Origin: Aedes albopictus
Lineage: Eukaryota; Arthropoda; Insecta; Diptera; Culicidae
Assembly (NCBI RefSeq): GCF_035046485.1
Contig: NC_085137.1
Coordinates: 5,061,977-5,125,976, forward strand
Direction of reading: 5' to 3'
DNA: 64,000 bases
A program made the translations under genes and the position numbers. The notes under the pieces were generated by a model that worked only from the letters and a program-made list of their open reading frames with translations, was not told the origin of the DNA and did not search any database. Below, piece after piece: positions 11,430 to 22,479 of the stretch. Numbering within the stretch: position 1 is the stretch's first letter; every line of letters starts with the position of its first letter.

Positions 11430-12655
11430 ATGCGCAGTATTCTATAGGTCTATGCAACATGGTTCAGTAAAAGTAGTTATGTCCACAAATGTTGAAAGTC
11501 CTCCATAAACCTTCGCGAATATTGCCCTCAAGATCTACAAGCGTAATCAACAGCTTGTTGTTATATAAATGATACGGTGCAACATCTTACCGATCCATAA
11601 GGCATAGATCTGAAGAGATGTAAAACTCAAAGATGTTCTAGGTCATCCAAGAACTTCCGCGAGTAAAGGCCTTAAGATTTACGAGCGTGATCCATGGATT
11701 GTTGTTTCATAAATGATACGGTGCAACATCCTACAGGTCCATGGAGCATTGTTCTGCAAAGAACAAATTTCCAAAAATGTTCTAGGTCATCCAAGAACTT
11801 CCGCGAGTGAATACCTTAAGATCTACAAACGTAATCGTTGGATTGTTGTCACTTTTCTACAGGTCCATTGAGCATTGTGCTGAAACGAAATTATTTCCAA
11901 AGATATTCTAGGTCCTCCAAGGACTTCCGTGAGTGAATACCTTAAGATCTACAAGCTTAATCAATGAATTGTTGTTATATTACTGACACGGGGCAACATC
12001 ATGCAGGTCCATGAAGTATTGTTCTGTAACGAAACAATTTTGAAACATGTCCTAGGTCCTCCAAGAACTTCCGCGAGTGAATACCTTAAGATCTACAAAC
12101 GTAATCGATGGATTGTTGTTACATTCCTGATACGGTGCAACATCCATGGATTGTTGTTCTGTATAGAAATAGTTTCAGAAGATGTTCTAGGTCCTCCAAG
12201 AACTTCCGTGAGTAAAGGCCTTAAGATCTACAAGCATAATCAATGGGTTGTTGTTACATTACTGATACGATACAACATCCCACATGTCCATAAAACATTT
12301 TCTGTAAAGAACTAGTTTCCAAAGATGTTCTAGGTCCCCCAAGATCTTCCGTGATTAAAGACCTTAAGATCTACAAGCGTAATCACTGGATTGTTGTAAC
12401 ATTACTGGTCCATTGAGCACTGTTCTGTAACAATCAAATTTCCAAAGATATTCAAGGCCCACCATGGACTTCCGCGAGTAAGGTCTTAAGATCTATAAGC
12501 GTAATGAATGGATTGTTGTGAATACCTCAAGATCTGCAAGCTTAATCGATGGATTGTTGTTACATTAACATCCTACAGGTCCATGAAGTATTGTTAGGCA
12601 AAGAACTAATTTCCAAAGATGTTCTAGGTCCTCCGAGAACTCCCGCGACTGAAGG
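11430..12655 (+). repeat. 144-bp satellite-like array, arm 1 (degenerate, plus orientation)
   Basis: About eight units. Each contains TCCAAGAACTTCCGCGAGTG, then ACCTTAAGATCTACAAGCGT, GGATTGTTGTTACAT, GGTGCAACATCCTACAGGTC and GTTCTGTAAAGAA blocks. The GTGCAACATC anchors at 11578, 11721, 11991, 12135 and 12270 give spacings of 143, 270, 144 and 135, so units are about 144 bp with indels. The same unit appears inverted in arm 2. No lasting open frame. Confidence 0.9.
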
Positions 12656-13130
12656 TGGTCTGAAAGCCAGCATATCGTGCACTGGTATTCATTAGCGGAG
12701 CCACCTTTTTCTCTTTTCTTACTCACTCTCCTAAACATACACGAGAAAGAGCGGGATGAAAGAGGGGGCAAGCTGCCTCCTCTTCTATCTTTCTCTCTCT
12801 CGTGTATGTTTAGGAGAGTGAGTAAGAAAGAAGAAAATGCTGGCTCCGCCAATGCTGGTATTCCGTGGCTGGAAAATTGCGTGTATTACAAATCACAAGC
12901 GTGATGTTTCCGTAGTAGTTGTTTGTAATAGTTGTGGATTACCTACAAAAGTCATTCCATCAGTGTAGAAGTCCTGCCCACCTTCTTTTGGTAATTTATT
13001 TTCTTCATTTGTACCGAATTTAGATTTCAAAATGTTGCACCTCTCTGAACCCCCCTGAAGACCCTTCAACCGACAGCCTTAAAATACACAAAAATAAAAA
13101 AAAAATCAACGGACAAAAGCCCAAGGGAAT
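12656..13130. other. Spacer between the two satellite arms
   Basis: Contains the MITE at 12691-12854 and then about 275 bases of AT-rich sequence without repeats (an A-rich stretch at 13090-13110). This is where the orientation of the 144-bp units switches. Confidence 0.7.
12691..12854. mobile_element. 164-bp foldback MITE with 9-bp target duplication
   Basis: CGGAGCCACCTTTTTCTC at the left pairs with the inverted right end (CGGAGCCAGCATTTTCTTC). The inner arms TACTCACTCTCCTAAACATA and its complement pair perfectly, as does ACACGAGA. CTGGTATTC is repeated at 12682-12690 and 12855-12863. A related element is at 33018-33180. Duplications of 8-9 bp suggest hAT- or Mutator-type mobilisation (inference). 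Confidence 0.85.
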
Positions 13131-13134
13131 ACTT

Positions 13135-16100
13135 GGTAATGCTTAAAGGCCTTAAGTTAACTCTAGACTGTTCTTGGATGCCCTACAATCAACACAGTCA
13201 ACCATTTATTCAGGTTAGCTCTTTGAACCTCGTGATCAACTATAGTGAATACAAGCCATTAATTACGCTTGTAGATCTCAAGGCCTGTACTCGCGAAAGG
13301 TCTTGGATGACCTAAAGCATCTTTGGAACAATTTTTCATAGACCTGTATAATGTAGCACCGCATCAGTAATGTAATAACTACCCATTGATTACACTTAAG
13401 GCCTAGATTCACGAGAGTTCTTGGATGACTTAGGACATCATTGGATATTATTACTCTACAAAACTTCCATCTTCCATTGACCTGTAGGATGTTACACCAC
13501 ATAAGTAATGTCACAACAATCCATTGATTACGCTTGTATATCTTAAGGCCTTTACTTACAGATGTTCCTGGATGACCTAGATCGTCGATAGAAATTATTC
13601 CCCTGCAGAACAATGCTTCATAGACTATTAGGATGTTGCACCGTATCAGTAATGTAGTAACAATCCACTGAAAATGCTTGTACATCTAAGGCTTTTACAC
13701 GCAAAAGTTCTTGGGTGACCTAGAGCTCCTTTGCTTCATGGACTTGTAGGATGATAAACCATATCAGTGATGTAACAACAATCCATTGATTATGCTTGTA
13801 GATCTTAACGGCTTCACTCGCGGAAGTTTTCAGATTTCCTGGAACATCTTTGGAAAGTTGTTCTCTATAGAACCATTCTCCATGGACCTGTAGGTTGTTA
13901 CAGCGCATCTGTAATATATCAATAACCCATTGATTACGCTTGTAGATCTTCAGGTCTTTGCTCACGGAAGTTCTTGGAAGTCCTAGAACATCATTGAAAA
14001 AAACTGCTCTACAGAATTATGCTCCATGGACCTGTAGGATGTTACACCGCATCAGTAATGCAACAACCATTAATTCATTTTGCTTGTAGAACTTCAGGCC
14101 CTTACTTGCAGTAGTTCTTGGAGGACCTACAACATCTTTGAAAACTACTGCTCTACAGAATTATGCTCCATGGACCTGTAGGATGTTACGCCGCATCAGT
14201 AATGTAGCAACAATTCATTGATTTCCCTTGCAAATCTTCAGGCTTTTACTCGCCGATGTTCTTGGAAGTTCTAGAACAGCATTTAAAACTACTTCTCTAC
14301 AGAACTATGCTCCGTGGAAATTTAGGCTGTTATACCGCATCAGTAATGCAACAACCATTCATTGTTTTTGCTTGTAGATCTTTCAGCCTTTACTCACGGA
14401 AGTTCTTGGAAATCCTAGAACATAATTGAAAACTACTTTTCTACAGAACTATGCTCCGTGGAACTTTAGGATGTTACACCGCATCAGTAATGCAACAACC
14501 ATTAATTGATTTCGCTTGTAGAACTTCAGGTATTTACTCACGGAAGTTCTTGGAGGACCTACAACATCATTGAAAACTACTTCTCTACGGAACTATGCTC
14601 AGTGGACCAGTAGGATGTTACACCGCATCAGTAATGCAACAACCATTAATTGATTTTGCTTGTAGAACTTCAGGCCCTTACTCGCAGTAGTTCTTGGAGG
14701 ACCTACAACACCGTTGAAAACTACTGCTTTACAAAATTATGCTCCATGGACCTGTAGGATGTTACACTGCATCAGTAATGTAGCAACAATTCATTGATTT
14801 CCCTTGTAAATCTTCAGGCCTTTACTCACGGATGTTCTTGGATGTCCTAGAACATCATAGAAAACTACTTTTCTGCAGAACTATGTTCCATGGACCTGTA
14901 GGATGTTACACCGCATCAGTAATGTAGCAACAATTCATTGATTTCGCTTGTAGATCTTCAGGCCTTTACTTACAGAAGTTCTAGGAAATCCTAGAACATC
15001 ATTGAAAACTACTTCTCTGCAGAACTATGCTCCGTGAAACTTTAGGATGTTACACCGCACCAGTAATGCAACAACCATTCATTGACTTCGCTTGTAAAAC
15101 TTCAGGCCTTTACTCACGGAAGATCTATGAGGACCTACAACATCATTGAAAACTACTTCTCTACAGAACTATGCTTCGTGGATCAGTAGGATGTTACACC
15201 GCATCAGTAATGCAACAACCATTCATTGATTTCGCTTGTAGAACTTCAGGCCTTTACTCACGGAAGTTCTTGGAAGTCCTATAACATCATTTGTAACTAT
15301 TTCTCTACAGAACTATGCTCCGTGGAGCTTTAGGATGTTACACCGCATCAGTAATGCAACAACTATTCATACATTTCGCTTGTAGAACTTCAGGCCCTTA
15401 CTCGCAGTAGTTCTTGGAGGACCTACAACACCTTTGAAAACTACTGCTCTACAGAATTATGCTTCATGGACCTGCAGAATATTACACCGCATCAGTAAAG
15501 TAGCAACAATTCATTGATTTCGTTTGTAGATCTTCAGGCCTTTACTCACGGAAGTTCTTGGAGGACCTACAACATCATTGAAAACTACTTCTCTACAGAA
15601 CTGTGCTTCGTGGACCTGTAGGATGTTACACCGCATCAGTAATGCAACAACCATTCATTGATTTTGCTTGTAGATCTTCAGACCTTTACTTACGGAAGTT
15701 CTTGGAAGTCCTAGAACATCACGGAAAACTTCTTCTCTACAGAACTATGCTCCATGGAACTGTAGGATGTTACACCGCATCAGTACTGTAACAACCATTC
15801 ATTGATTTCGCTTGTAGAACTTCAGGCCTTTACTCGTGGAAGTTCTTGGAGGATATACAACACCTTTGAAAGCTACTCCTCTACAGAATTATGCTCCATG
15901 AACCTGTAGGATGTTACACCGCATCAGTAATGTAACAACCATTCATTGATTTCGCTTGTAGAACTTCAGGCCTTTACTCACGGATGTTCTTGGAAGTCCT
16001 AGAACATCATAGAAAACTACTTTTCTGCAGAACTATGTTCCATGGACCTGTAGGATGCTACACCGCATCAGTAATGTAGCATCAGTTCATTGATTTCATT

Positions 16101-16460
16101 TGTAGATCTTCAGGCCTTTACTCATGGAAGTTCTTGGAAGTCCTAGAACATCATTTAAAACTATTTCTCTACAGAACTATGCTCCGTGGAACTTTAGGAT
16201 GTTACACCGCATCAGTAATGCAACAACCATTCATTGATTTCGCTTGTAGAACTTTAGACTTTTATCCGCGGAAGTTCTTGGAGGACCTACAATACCTTTG
16301 AAAATTACTCCTCTACAGAATTAGGCTCCATGGACCTGTAGGATGTTACACCGCATCAGTAATGTAACAACAGTTCATTGATTTCGCTTGTAGATCTTCA
16401 GGCCTTTATTCACGGAAGTTCTTGAAGGACCTAGAACATCATTTAAAACTATTTCTCTAC
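13135..16460 (-). repeat. 144-bp satellite-like array, arm 2 (regular, minus orientation)
   Basis: Twenty-two units anchored on GTTACACCGCATCAGTAATG, plus a partial one at the start. Anchor positions are 13353, 13491, 13635, 13753, 13897, 14041 and then every 144 bases to 16345: eighteen consecutive spacings of exactly 144. Other blocks are GATTTCGCTTGTAGATCTTC, AGGCCTTTACTCACGGAAGT, TCTTGGAGGACCTA, AACATCATTGAAAACTACTT and CTCTACAGAACTATGCTCC. Two main unit types alternate irregularly (one with GTAGCAACAATTC, one with GCAACAACCATTC). Short frames inside (13278-13685, 13720-13965, 15603-15791) are not conserved from unit to unit. Confidence 0.95.
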
Positions 16461-18990
16461 ACAAATATTGAAAACTTTAAATTGTCATTTTCTTTTTCTT
16501 TACCTGCAATTTGCATGTCTTACCATCACTAACTTGATTCTATTAACTTTTCCCACGGGCAATCCCATTCGAATGCAAAATCCAAGCAGGCGGCAACTTC
16601 CACACTTATCCGTCACAAAACGCTTCCGGTCGTGCGCTACCGAACCGATGAATAAATTTGCCTCCCGTCAAAGCCTACTGCTGCAACTGCGGTGATCGCC
16701 CCTCAACGCTTGCTGATCAACACCCTAACACCCGCCTGGGACTTACACAGACGACGCGACGGTGACAAGGGGTATGACACAAGTACACCCGGCGTCGCGT
16801 CCGTTGTTGGTGATAGGCCCATTTACCGCGCGGCTAAAACAAACAGAAACACGAACAAATGGTTTCAAATTTCACACCGAAATATGTACCTACCCTTGTT
16901 GTTGTTGTTGATGTTGGCTTGGCACACGAACTGTCGTTGCCTGATTGTCGCGTGCTATACCTGGGTTTTGTGTTTCCGCGAAGAATAGGTGTTAAACGGG
17001 AAATTGTTGTCGCGCGATGGTTATCAGCAATTCATTAGCTTAATTTGCTTGTAATTGAATATGGTTTTATGGATTTCCTGCGGCCACAGGAAGGGAATGC
17101 AGTTTGACGTTTACGAGCTTACCTTTCGAGGGGAAGGATTGATCATGATTTGAATAATTCAGGTTTTACTAATGGAGACGGGTTTGTTCTGATTGTTCGG
17201 GAAAATCGAGTTAAAGCAGGACAACACTATTCTTCCCCTTACAGTTTATCACAAACAAAAAAGTGAACCCCTTTTTTTCTGCGTCCGCGTACTTTTTAGT
17301 ATGCTAAACCTTCGACCGTAGAACGAAAGGGGTGAATCACCCTTTTTTACGAACAGTGGATTTTGACTTTAAAAGGTTGGTATTGTTGGACTGGAGTAAC
17401 CGAAATGGTCCATTTCATGAAACTGTTGCGTGACAGAGACAGACTGTTATTTTTCCAGCGGATGAATGTTTTCCAACGTTTGAAGGGGTTAGATTTGCTA
17501 AAAAATCTAATTCGTTCTTCAGTTCCTGTTGGAATCCTTACTCGGACACATCTTCACAGGATCGGAGTTCGTGTCTTTCGGAAAATTCTCCGGAAAAGTT
17601 TAAAATTCGAAATGCGCATGTTTCGCATTCGTGTTCGGGCGTATTCAAATCGTGGTTCGTCGGTATGCAAAGTAGAAGGTTTATCCGAATTCAGCCAAAG
17701 CATATTGGATCAGTTCACACCAGGAACTTGAAGCGATGGCATCTCGAACTATTCTCACTCCGAAACGTGGATCGATTACCAATGGATTACCATGGATTAC
17801 TTTGGATACCTGAATAAATTGAAACCTTTGGATAAAGATCATTTACAGAAGGTAACATACAAGGAAACTACTGAAGACTTCTCTAATTTTAAGGGCTTTT
17901 TCATATAATTTTAACAAAAGTCTCAAAAAAAAAAACATCATCAATTTTCCAGTGATTGAGAAGAAACTTTCCAGTGATTGAGTGATAATGTGTATCTAAA
18001 AACATAAAGAATGATATTTTGCAGCGGTGTCAATAGTTGTGTAAAAGTGATTATAAAACGACAACACTTTGCAAATTTACAAGACCTCTAATCTACATCT
18101 TCAGAATCATTTACTCTAAAGAATGGATTGTTTGCTTCGCTTGGTTGCAGTGGTATCCCTGATTTATGTTTTGTACATAGTTCCTGACATCAAGTCTCGG
18201 AAATATTATAATATTGCACGATCTTGGTAAATGATTTTTGCCAATATGTATGATCCTCATCAGCATAGGTGTATATTATCTTTTTCTGTGAATTTTAGAT
18301 TTGCACTCTCAATGTTTGGGAGAGCATCTTATACTGATTTAGATTACACGGGTTTAGTATTTTTCGTACGCTTGGTTTCGCGAAACTGATGAGAGGCAAA
18401 TAGGAGCACTTAAAACTTCATTCTAATCAACTAGCGCATCTTAATTTGCTTGTCCAAAAATTTCTCTATTTCGAAGACATTAAACAAAGTAAAAAATCAT
18501 ATACTGCGTTGCTATAGAGGTTTTAAATTGTCTAGTCTAGTCTACACATCCAATCATTGAAAGAATCCTGGTATAGAATCGACTACTTCTATCATTTTTC
18601 TTGTCATTATCAATACTTGCAGTTGCAGCACATCGGTGATGCAATGCAAACATTGAAGCGATAAGGGCCAACTGTGCAGCATCTTGTTGTGGCTATTGTT
18701 GCCAAAATAAAGCTATAGAACGAGGACTTCTCGTACCTCGGCATAGTATGTAGTATAATGTGAAGTAAATACGTTGCGAGTGATTGTGCTAAGAAAGTTA
18801 AATAATGTTACTCTGTAAAAATCTTCTTGGGATGGGATATAGGAATTTAATCCTTTTGTGCAGGCTTGAATGCCTAGGCTTAAGCACCATTACTCGCTCT
18901 CTGAATCGAGAAAAAGTTGGATGATCCCTTCCCCAACTACATATAAATAAATATGTATATAATATAGCAAATGAAGGGCCCAGATGCAAA
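16461..18990. other. Unassigned stretch after the satellite
   Basis: The part at 16550-17000 is GC-richer than its surroundings, with plus-strand frames 16468-16695 and 16692-16988. Another plus-strand frame at 17363-17731 (122 codons, rich in Arg and Leu) has no recognised domain. A short candidate exon is listed separately at 18123. The rest is AT-rich. Confidence 0.4.
18123..18230 (+). other. Candidate first exon or micro-ORF with hydrophobic N-terminus
   Basis: An ATG in a fair context (AAAGAATGG) opens a 35-codon frame starting MDCLLRLVAVVSLIYVLYIV, a signal-peptide- or anchor-like hydrophobic run. It ends in a stop that overlaps a donor-like GTAAAT at 18227. It could be the first coding exon of a secreted or membrane protein whose other exons lie elsewhere, or chance. 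No downstream exon was identified, so this is weak. Confidence 0.15.
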
Positions 18991-19167
18991 GGGGTGTAAT
19001 TGACCATTTTGTCTATTTTGAGCTGAGTATATCAAAAAATTCTTCAGATTTTAAGAGTAATTCTTCGATGATTGCAAAAATTACAATAAATCGGAGGAAA
19101 TTGGGACGATTTTAGGTAAATGGTCAAAAACTTTACTTGCAAGTAGATTTTTGTCACTTACACCCCT
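18990..19167. mobile_element. Probable short TIR MITE (AGGGGTGTAA ends)
   Basis: AGGGGTGTAATTGAC at the left matches the inverted right end AGGGGTGTAAGTGAC. CAA lies just outside both ends and may be a 3-bp target duplication as in PIF/Harbinger elements, but that is weak. The interior is AT-rich. Confidence 0.55.
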
Positions 19168-19675
19168 CAATTAGAGCGAACTCACCAAATTTATCAATTC
19201 GTGTGCACCATTCGTCAGTAATAGAAACGGATATCATTTTGCTTTGATCATTAAAAGTGTTTTTCTTCAAATAAATTTGAAAAAGTGTTGCATATTCTCA
19301 CAGCATCTTTGAGAGGCATGCCAGGCACCAGAATTTTTAGGTGTATTCTTGACACAGTGCTGCTATCTATCGATTTGCTAGCCCGCGATCCACAATAGTT
19401 AGTTTTTTTTAACATTCGCTGCGATTCAAAAACAACGCCATTTTCTCAAAATTGTTTAAAAATTATCTCACTCGACCTCTTAAAAAGTGTCTGTTCCAAA
19501 TTTCTATCAATCTCAATAAACATAGTTAAGTTATTCTTTAAAAATATTCTAATTTTTTCAGACTGATTTCACAGTACAAATGCATTATATCCACCAGTAA
19601 GACATTCCCCTCCTTTTGAGAAATATTAATTAAAATTTCCTTTAGGAATTCCTTGATGAAAATCTTTATGATAAA
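19168..19675. other. Unassigned AT-rich stretch
   Basis: No open frame of note, no TIRs and no tandem repeat seen. Confidence 0.6.
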
Positions 19676-20129
19676 CTAGTTGTACCCGGCAAACTTTGTC
19701 TTGCCTACTGCGTTTTTGACGTTTTAAGTTTCTAGCCAAGACCAAATCCCCGGTCAAAAGGAATGGAAGATCGATTTTCAAAAACTCTCATTTTTCCATG
19801 TTTTATGCCTCATAAACCTTCCTTGGGTGAAAAACAAAGAGAACAAAACTAAGACGACCAAAATCGGACCTTCCGTTTGCAAGTTATGTGCGGTCCCACG
19901 TATGCCACTGCATTTTTATATAGGGTGACGATGGGTATTATCGGCAGGTTTGTTCTCTTCGTCATGGAGAGTTTTTGTGGGCCGAATTGCCTTAAATTTG
20001 GGTATATAACTCAGCTTAGTTGGGAAGGGTTTGAGGCCAACTCTGAGAGCTACAGGGTTCAAAAAACCCCCCATGACGAAGAGAACAAAACTGCCGAGAA
20101 TACGTAAGTTCCCCTATATAGATAGATTT
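19676..20129 (-). mobile_element. Helitron-like element, copy H4, interrupted
   Basis: Reverse-complement copy of H1: the minus strand ends GGGTACAACTAG followed by T, and includes GACCGCACATAACTTGCAAA and TGCAGTGGCATACGTGGGAC. Its TATATA-type start is split by the 192-bp TIR element at 19923-20114, after which TATATAGATAGATT completes the end. Confidence 0.6.
19923..20114. mobile_element. 192-bp TIR element nested in H4
   Basis: The left part (GGCAGGTTTGTTCTCTTCGT then CATGG) is inverted at the right (CCATGACGAAGAGAACAAAA then CTGCC). GGG/CCC ends are flanked by TA at 19921-19922 and 20115-20116. The plus-strand frame 19877-20107 is a by-product of this structure. Confidence 0.75.
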
Positions 20130-20200
20130 GATAATTTACTCCATGCATGGAAGGAAATGTGCCACAATTACAGAAACTCATCTTAAGAGGTTACATACCC

Positions 20201-20343
20201 TAGTGGACTTCGTGGCCGTGTGGTTAGGGGCGTCAGTCGTCTGGCCGTTTCGTAAGCCTCGGAGTGTGGGTTCGATTCCCGCTCCAGTCGGTGAACCTGT
20301 GCGTACCTCTGCTTGAAGACGGTGTGGTGCCTTTTTTTTTTCT
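20201..20343 (+). mobile_element. tRNA-derived SINE (Feilai-like), internally deleted
   Basis: A tRNA-like head with A-box-like TGGCCGTGTGGTTAGGGG and B box GGGTTCGATTCCCGC lies about 50 bases downstream, as in a pol III promoter. A short body follows, ending GAAGACGGTGTGGTGCC and a T-rich tail. It is about 140 bases against about 220 for the copy at 20775-20993, so part of the body is missing. Not a tRNA gene: no cloverleaf acceptor pairing is evident. Confidence 0.75.
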
Positions 20344-20774
20344 TTTAAGAGACCGATGGATCATTTCGTATTTTTTTTTTTCAAAAGTATGTTTTAATGA
20401 TTCTACTGACTTGAATAAATAGTATGCGTTCTTTAATATTATGTATGTATATATGAATGTATACTCTCAAAAAGTTTTTAAAGAACATTTTTAAAGCTAT
20501 CTCCCAGACCCCGAAATGCTTTTTCTGGTAGAACCTTTCGGTGATCATGGCACGATGAAAGTTCAAGTAAGACAAAACAGTGATTGTAGGATAATGTTTT
20601 TAGTGGTACTGTATGGTTAATTACCAAAACAATATGTTTTTTGCTCGATACGAATACATTTTGCCTTAAAGATTTTCCAAAACAAGATCGTTTGCAGGCA
20701 ATTCTACCTCTTCTCATATATTCAATATAATATTTACGGTGTAAGATTTGATACAGCTGCTCACTACCATGCTT

Positions 20775-20993
20775 TAAAAAAAAAAAAAAGACACAGACAC
20801 GTTTAATGCTTCCAGTGAGCTATTTGCTCTTTGAAGGAAGCACGACACTAGACAACGGACTAGCATGCAACGCCCAGTGGCACAGCCGAAAACTTTTCCT
20901 GACAGCTGCGGCGGGAATCGAACCCGCGCTCCTTAGCACGATGCGACCTTAAGGCTTGGTGACCTTAGCCGCACGACCACGAAGCCACACCAA
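20775..20993 (-). mobile_element. Complete tRNA-derived SINE (Feilai-like) with target duplication
   Basis: On the minus strand: head GGCTTCGTGGTCGTGCGGCT with A box, B box GGGTTCGATTCCCGC, body GTTGCATGCTAGTCCGTTGT then CTAGTGTCGTGCTTCC, end CGTGTCTGTGTC and a T tail (A run on the plus strand at 20776-20788). ATGCTT is repeated at 20769-20774 and 20994-20999, giving a 6-bp target duplication. It lies inside or at the edge of the LINE scrap that follows. Confidence 0.85.
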
Positions 20994-20994
20994 A

Positions 20995-21222
20995 TGCTTG
21001 AGAAGCTCGATCGGGAGTTCGTCCTTCGCAGCAGCGTTATTGTTCTTCAGCCCTCTAATGGCTGTCTTGACCTCGTCTAGCGTTGGAGGTTCCACAGCTT
21101 GTCCATCGTCGTCGATTCGAATTTTGTCTGTCGCTCTTCCATTCCCACCGTTCAACAATTCCTCGAAGTGCTCTCTCCACCTGGCAGCCACCATTGCGTT
21201 GTCTGGATTTGTCCAGGTAATC
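20995..21222 (-). pseudogene. LINE fragment, start of reverse-transcriptase region (RTE/CR1-like)
   Basis: The minus strand encodes NPDNAMVAARWREHFEELLN, then a spacer, then DEVKTAIRGLKNNNAAAKDE and LPIELLK. This is the stretch that links the endonuclease to the fingers of the reverse transcriptase in RTE/CR1/Jockey-type LINEs (RWxEHFxxLLN, EVxxAIxxLKxxKAxGxDxxPxELLK). The usual glycine in KAxGKDG is replaced by alanine. Only about 75 codons survive: the endonuclease, the YxDD catalytic region and the tail are absent. The downstream side is broken by the SINE at 20993, the upstream side by minisatellite at about 21222. Dead remnant. Confidence 0.8.
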
Positions 21223-22455
21223 CTCCAGAAGATAATTTAAATGATTCCAAAGCAATTCCAGAAATTGTTTTTGGATTGTTCATGGGATTAATGCGTTCAG
21301 TTTTTGATGGAATTTATCAAGGATTTGCTGTTGGGATTCCTATCGTAATCTCATGGAAATCTTCCAATGAGTAAATATCTTCTGAGATTACTTCAAGAAT
21401 GTTGGCATCCCTCCAGGTAATCCTGTTCCTGTACGATTTCACTTGGTTGTCTTTCGGAATATATTGAAAACCTTTAATTATTTTAGATTGAGGTATCTCA
21501 AGGATTTTCTCTTGAGATTCCTCAAAGGTTCTTTCCACAATTCAAGCACATGTTTTTTTTTTCTTAAATTCCTCCAGTATTTAGTTTCTACGGGAATTCC
21601 ATCGTGAGTACTTCAAGATATTCCTTTTTTGATTTCTGTTAAAATTTTTTGTAAGATACCTCTAGGTAATTTTATGAAATTATTTTATGAAATATCTTAT
21701 AACTCCTTCAGAAAATCTTCCTGAGATTCCTCCAAAAGTTTTTTTTTCTTGTTTTAGGATTCCATCAGTAGTTACTGCTGAGATTCTAGGAAGAGTTTTT
21801 TTTTCTGGTAATGTTCCTTATGGGATTTGTCCAGGAAATTCTTTTTGGGATTCCTACGGGAATTTCTTCCAGGATTCCATCTAGGAATTATTCATGGGCT
21901 TCTGCTGGATTCCCCCCAGATTCTTCTATGGAATTTCTCCCGGATTTTTTGTAACTGGGATTCCTTTAAGAACTTCTTTTGAAACCAGAAGTTCCTCCTG
22001 GGATCTTTCCTGGTGTTCCTTCTGGAATTCTTCCAGGAATTCTTTCTGCAGGAGTTACTTGACGCCCAGGAGGTTCTTTTTGAACTTACTTACGGGAATC
22101 TTTCAGGAGTTTTTTTTGTTTTCTAAAAATTCATCCGGAGTATCCTTTCCAGGTATTCTTCCAGGAAATCTTTATGAAATTTGTCAAGGAATTTCTCCTG
22201 AAGGTTACCCTGAGGAATTCCTACAGGAATTCATCCATAGGTTTCTATTGGAATCCCTTCAGAAAAGTCTCACAGATTTTTTTCTGGGATTCCTCCAAAA
22301 ACTCCTTCCGGAAATCTTCTAAGAATCCCTTCCGGAAATTTTTGAAGAGGAGAAAATTCTTCATAAATTCCTCCTGAAAGTTTTTGAGGGAATCTCCCGA
22401 TGTATTTTTTTTTGAAGAATTCTCTGCAAAAATTCCTGCAGGTATCTTCAGATGG
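21223..22455. repeat. GGAATTCC minisatellite, pyrimidine-rich orientation
   Basis: Degenerate 12-base units of the TTCCTCCAGGAA/TTCCTTCCGGGA type fill the stretch, with interruptions around 21250-21680. Plus-strand frames 21894-22322 and 22174-22377 and minus-strand frame 22270-22458 are read-through of the repeat (NSSGVSF, FFWDSSKNSF and similar words). Confidence 0.85.
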
Positions 22456-22479
22456 CATTCCTCAATTAACCCACAGATG

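Noticed and set aside
13278..13685. 135-codon minus-strand frame in the 144-bp array
   Set aside because: It spans almost three units in the early, less regular part. The regular units after 13.9 kb carry stops in this frame, so a repeat protein is not supported, although 144 is divisible by 3.
20201..20290. Possible tRNA gene (A and B boxes)
   Set aside because: The boxes are present, but there is no acceptor-stem pairing or standard tRNA length and a SINE body with T tail follows. Called as SINE.
20183..20350. TTAAGAG on both sides of the SINE at 20201 as a target duplication
   Set aside because: The left copy lies about 15 bases before the tRNA-like start, so it does not abut the element and may be chance.
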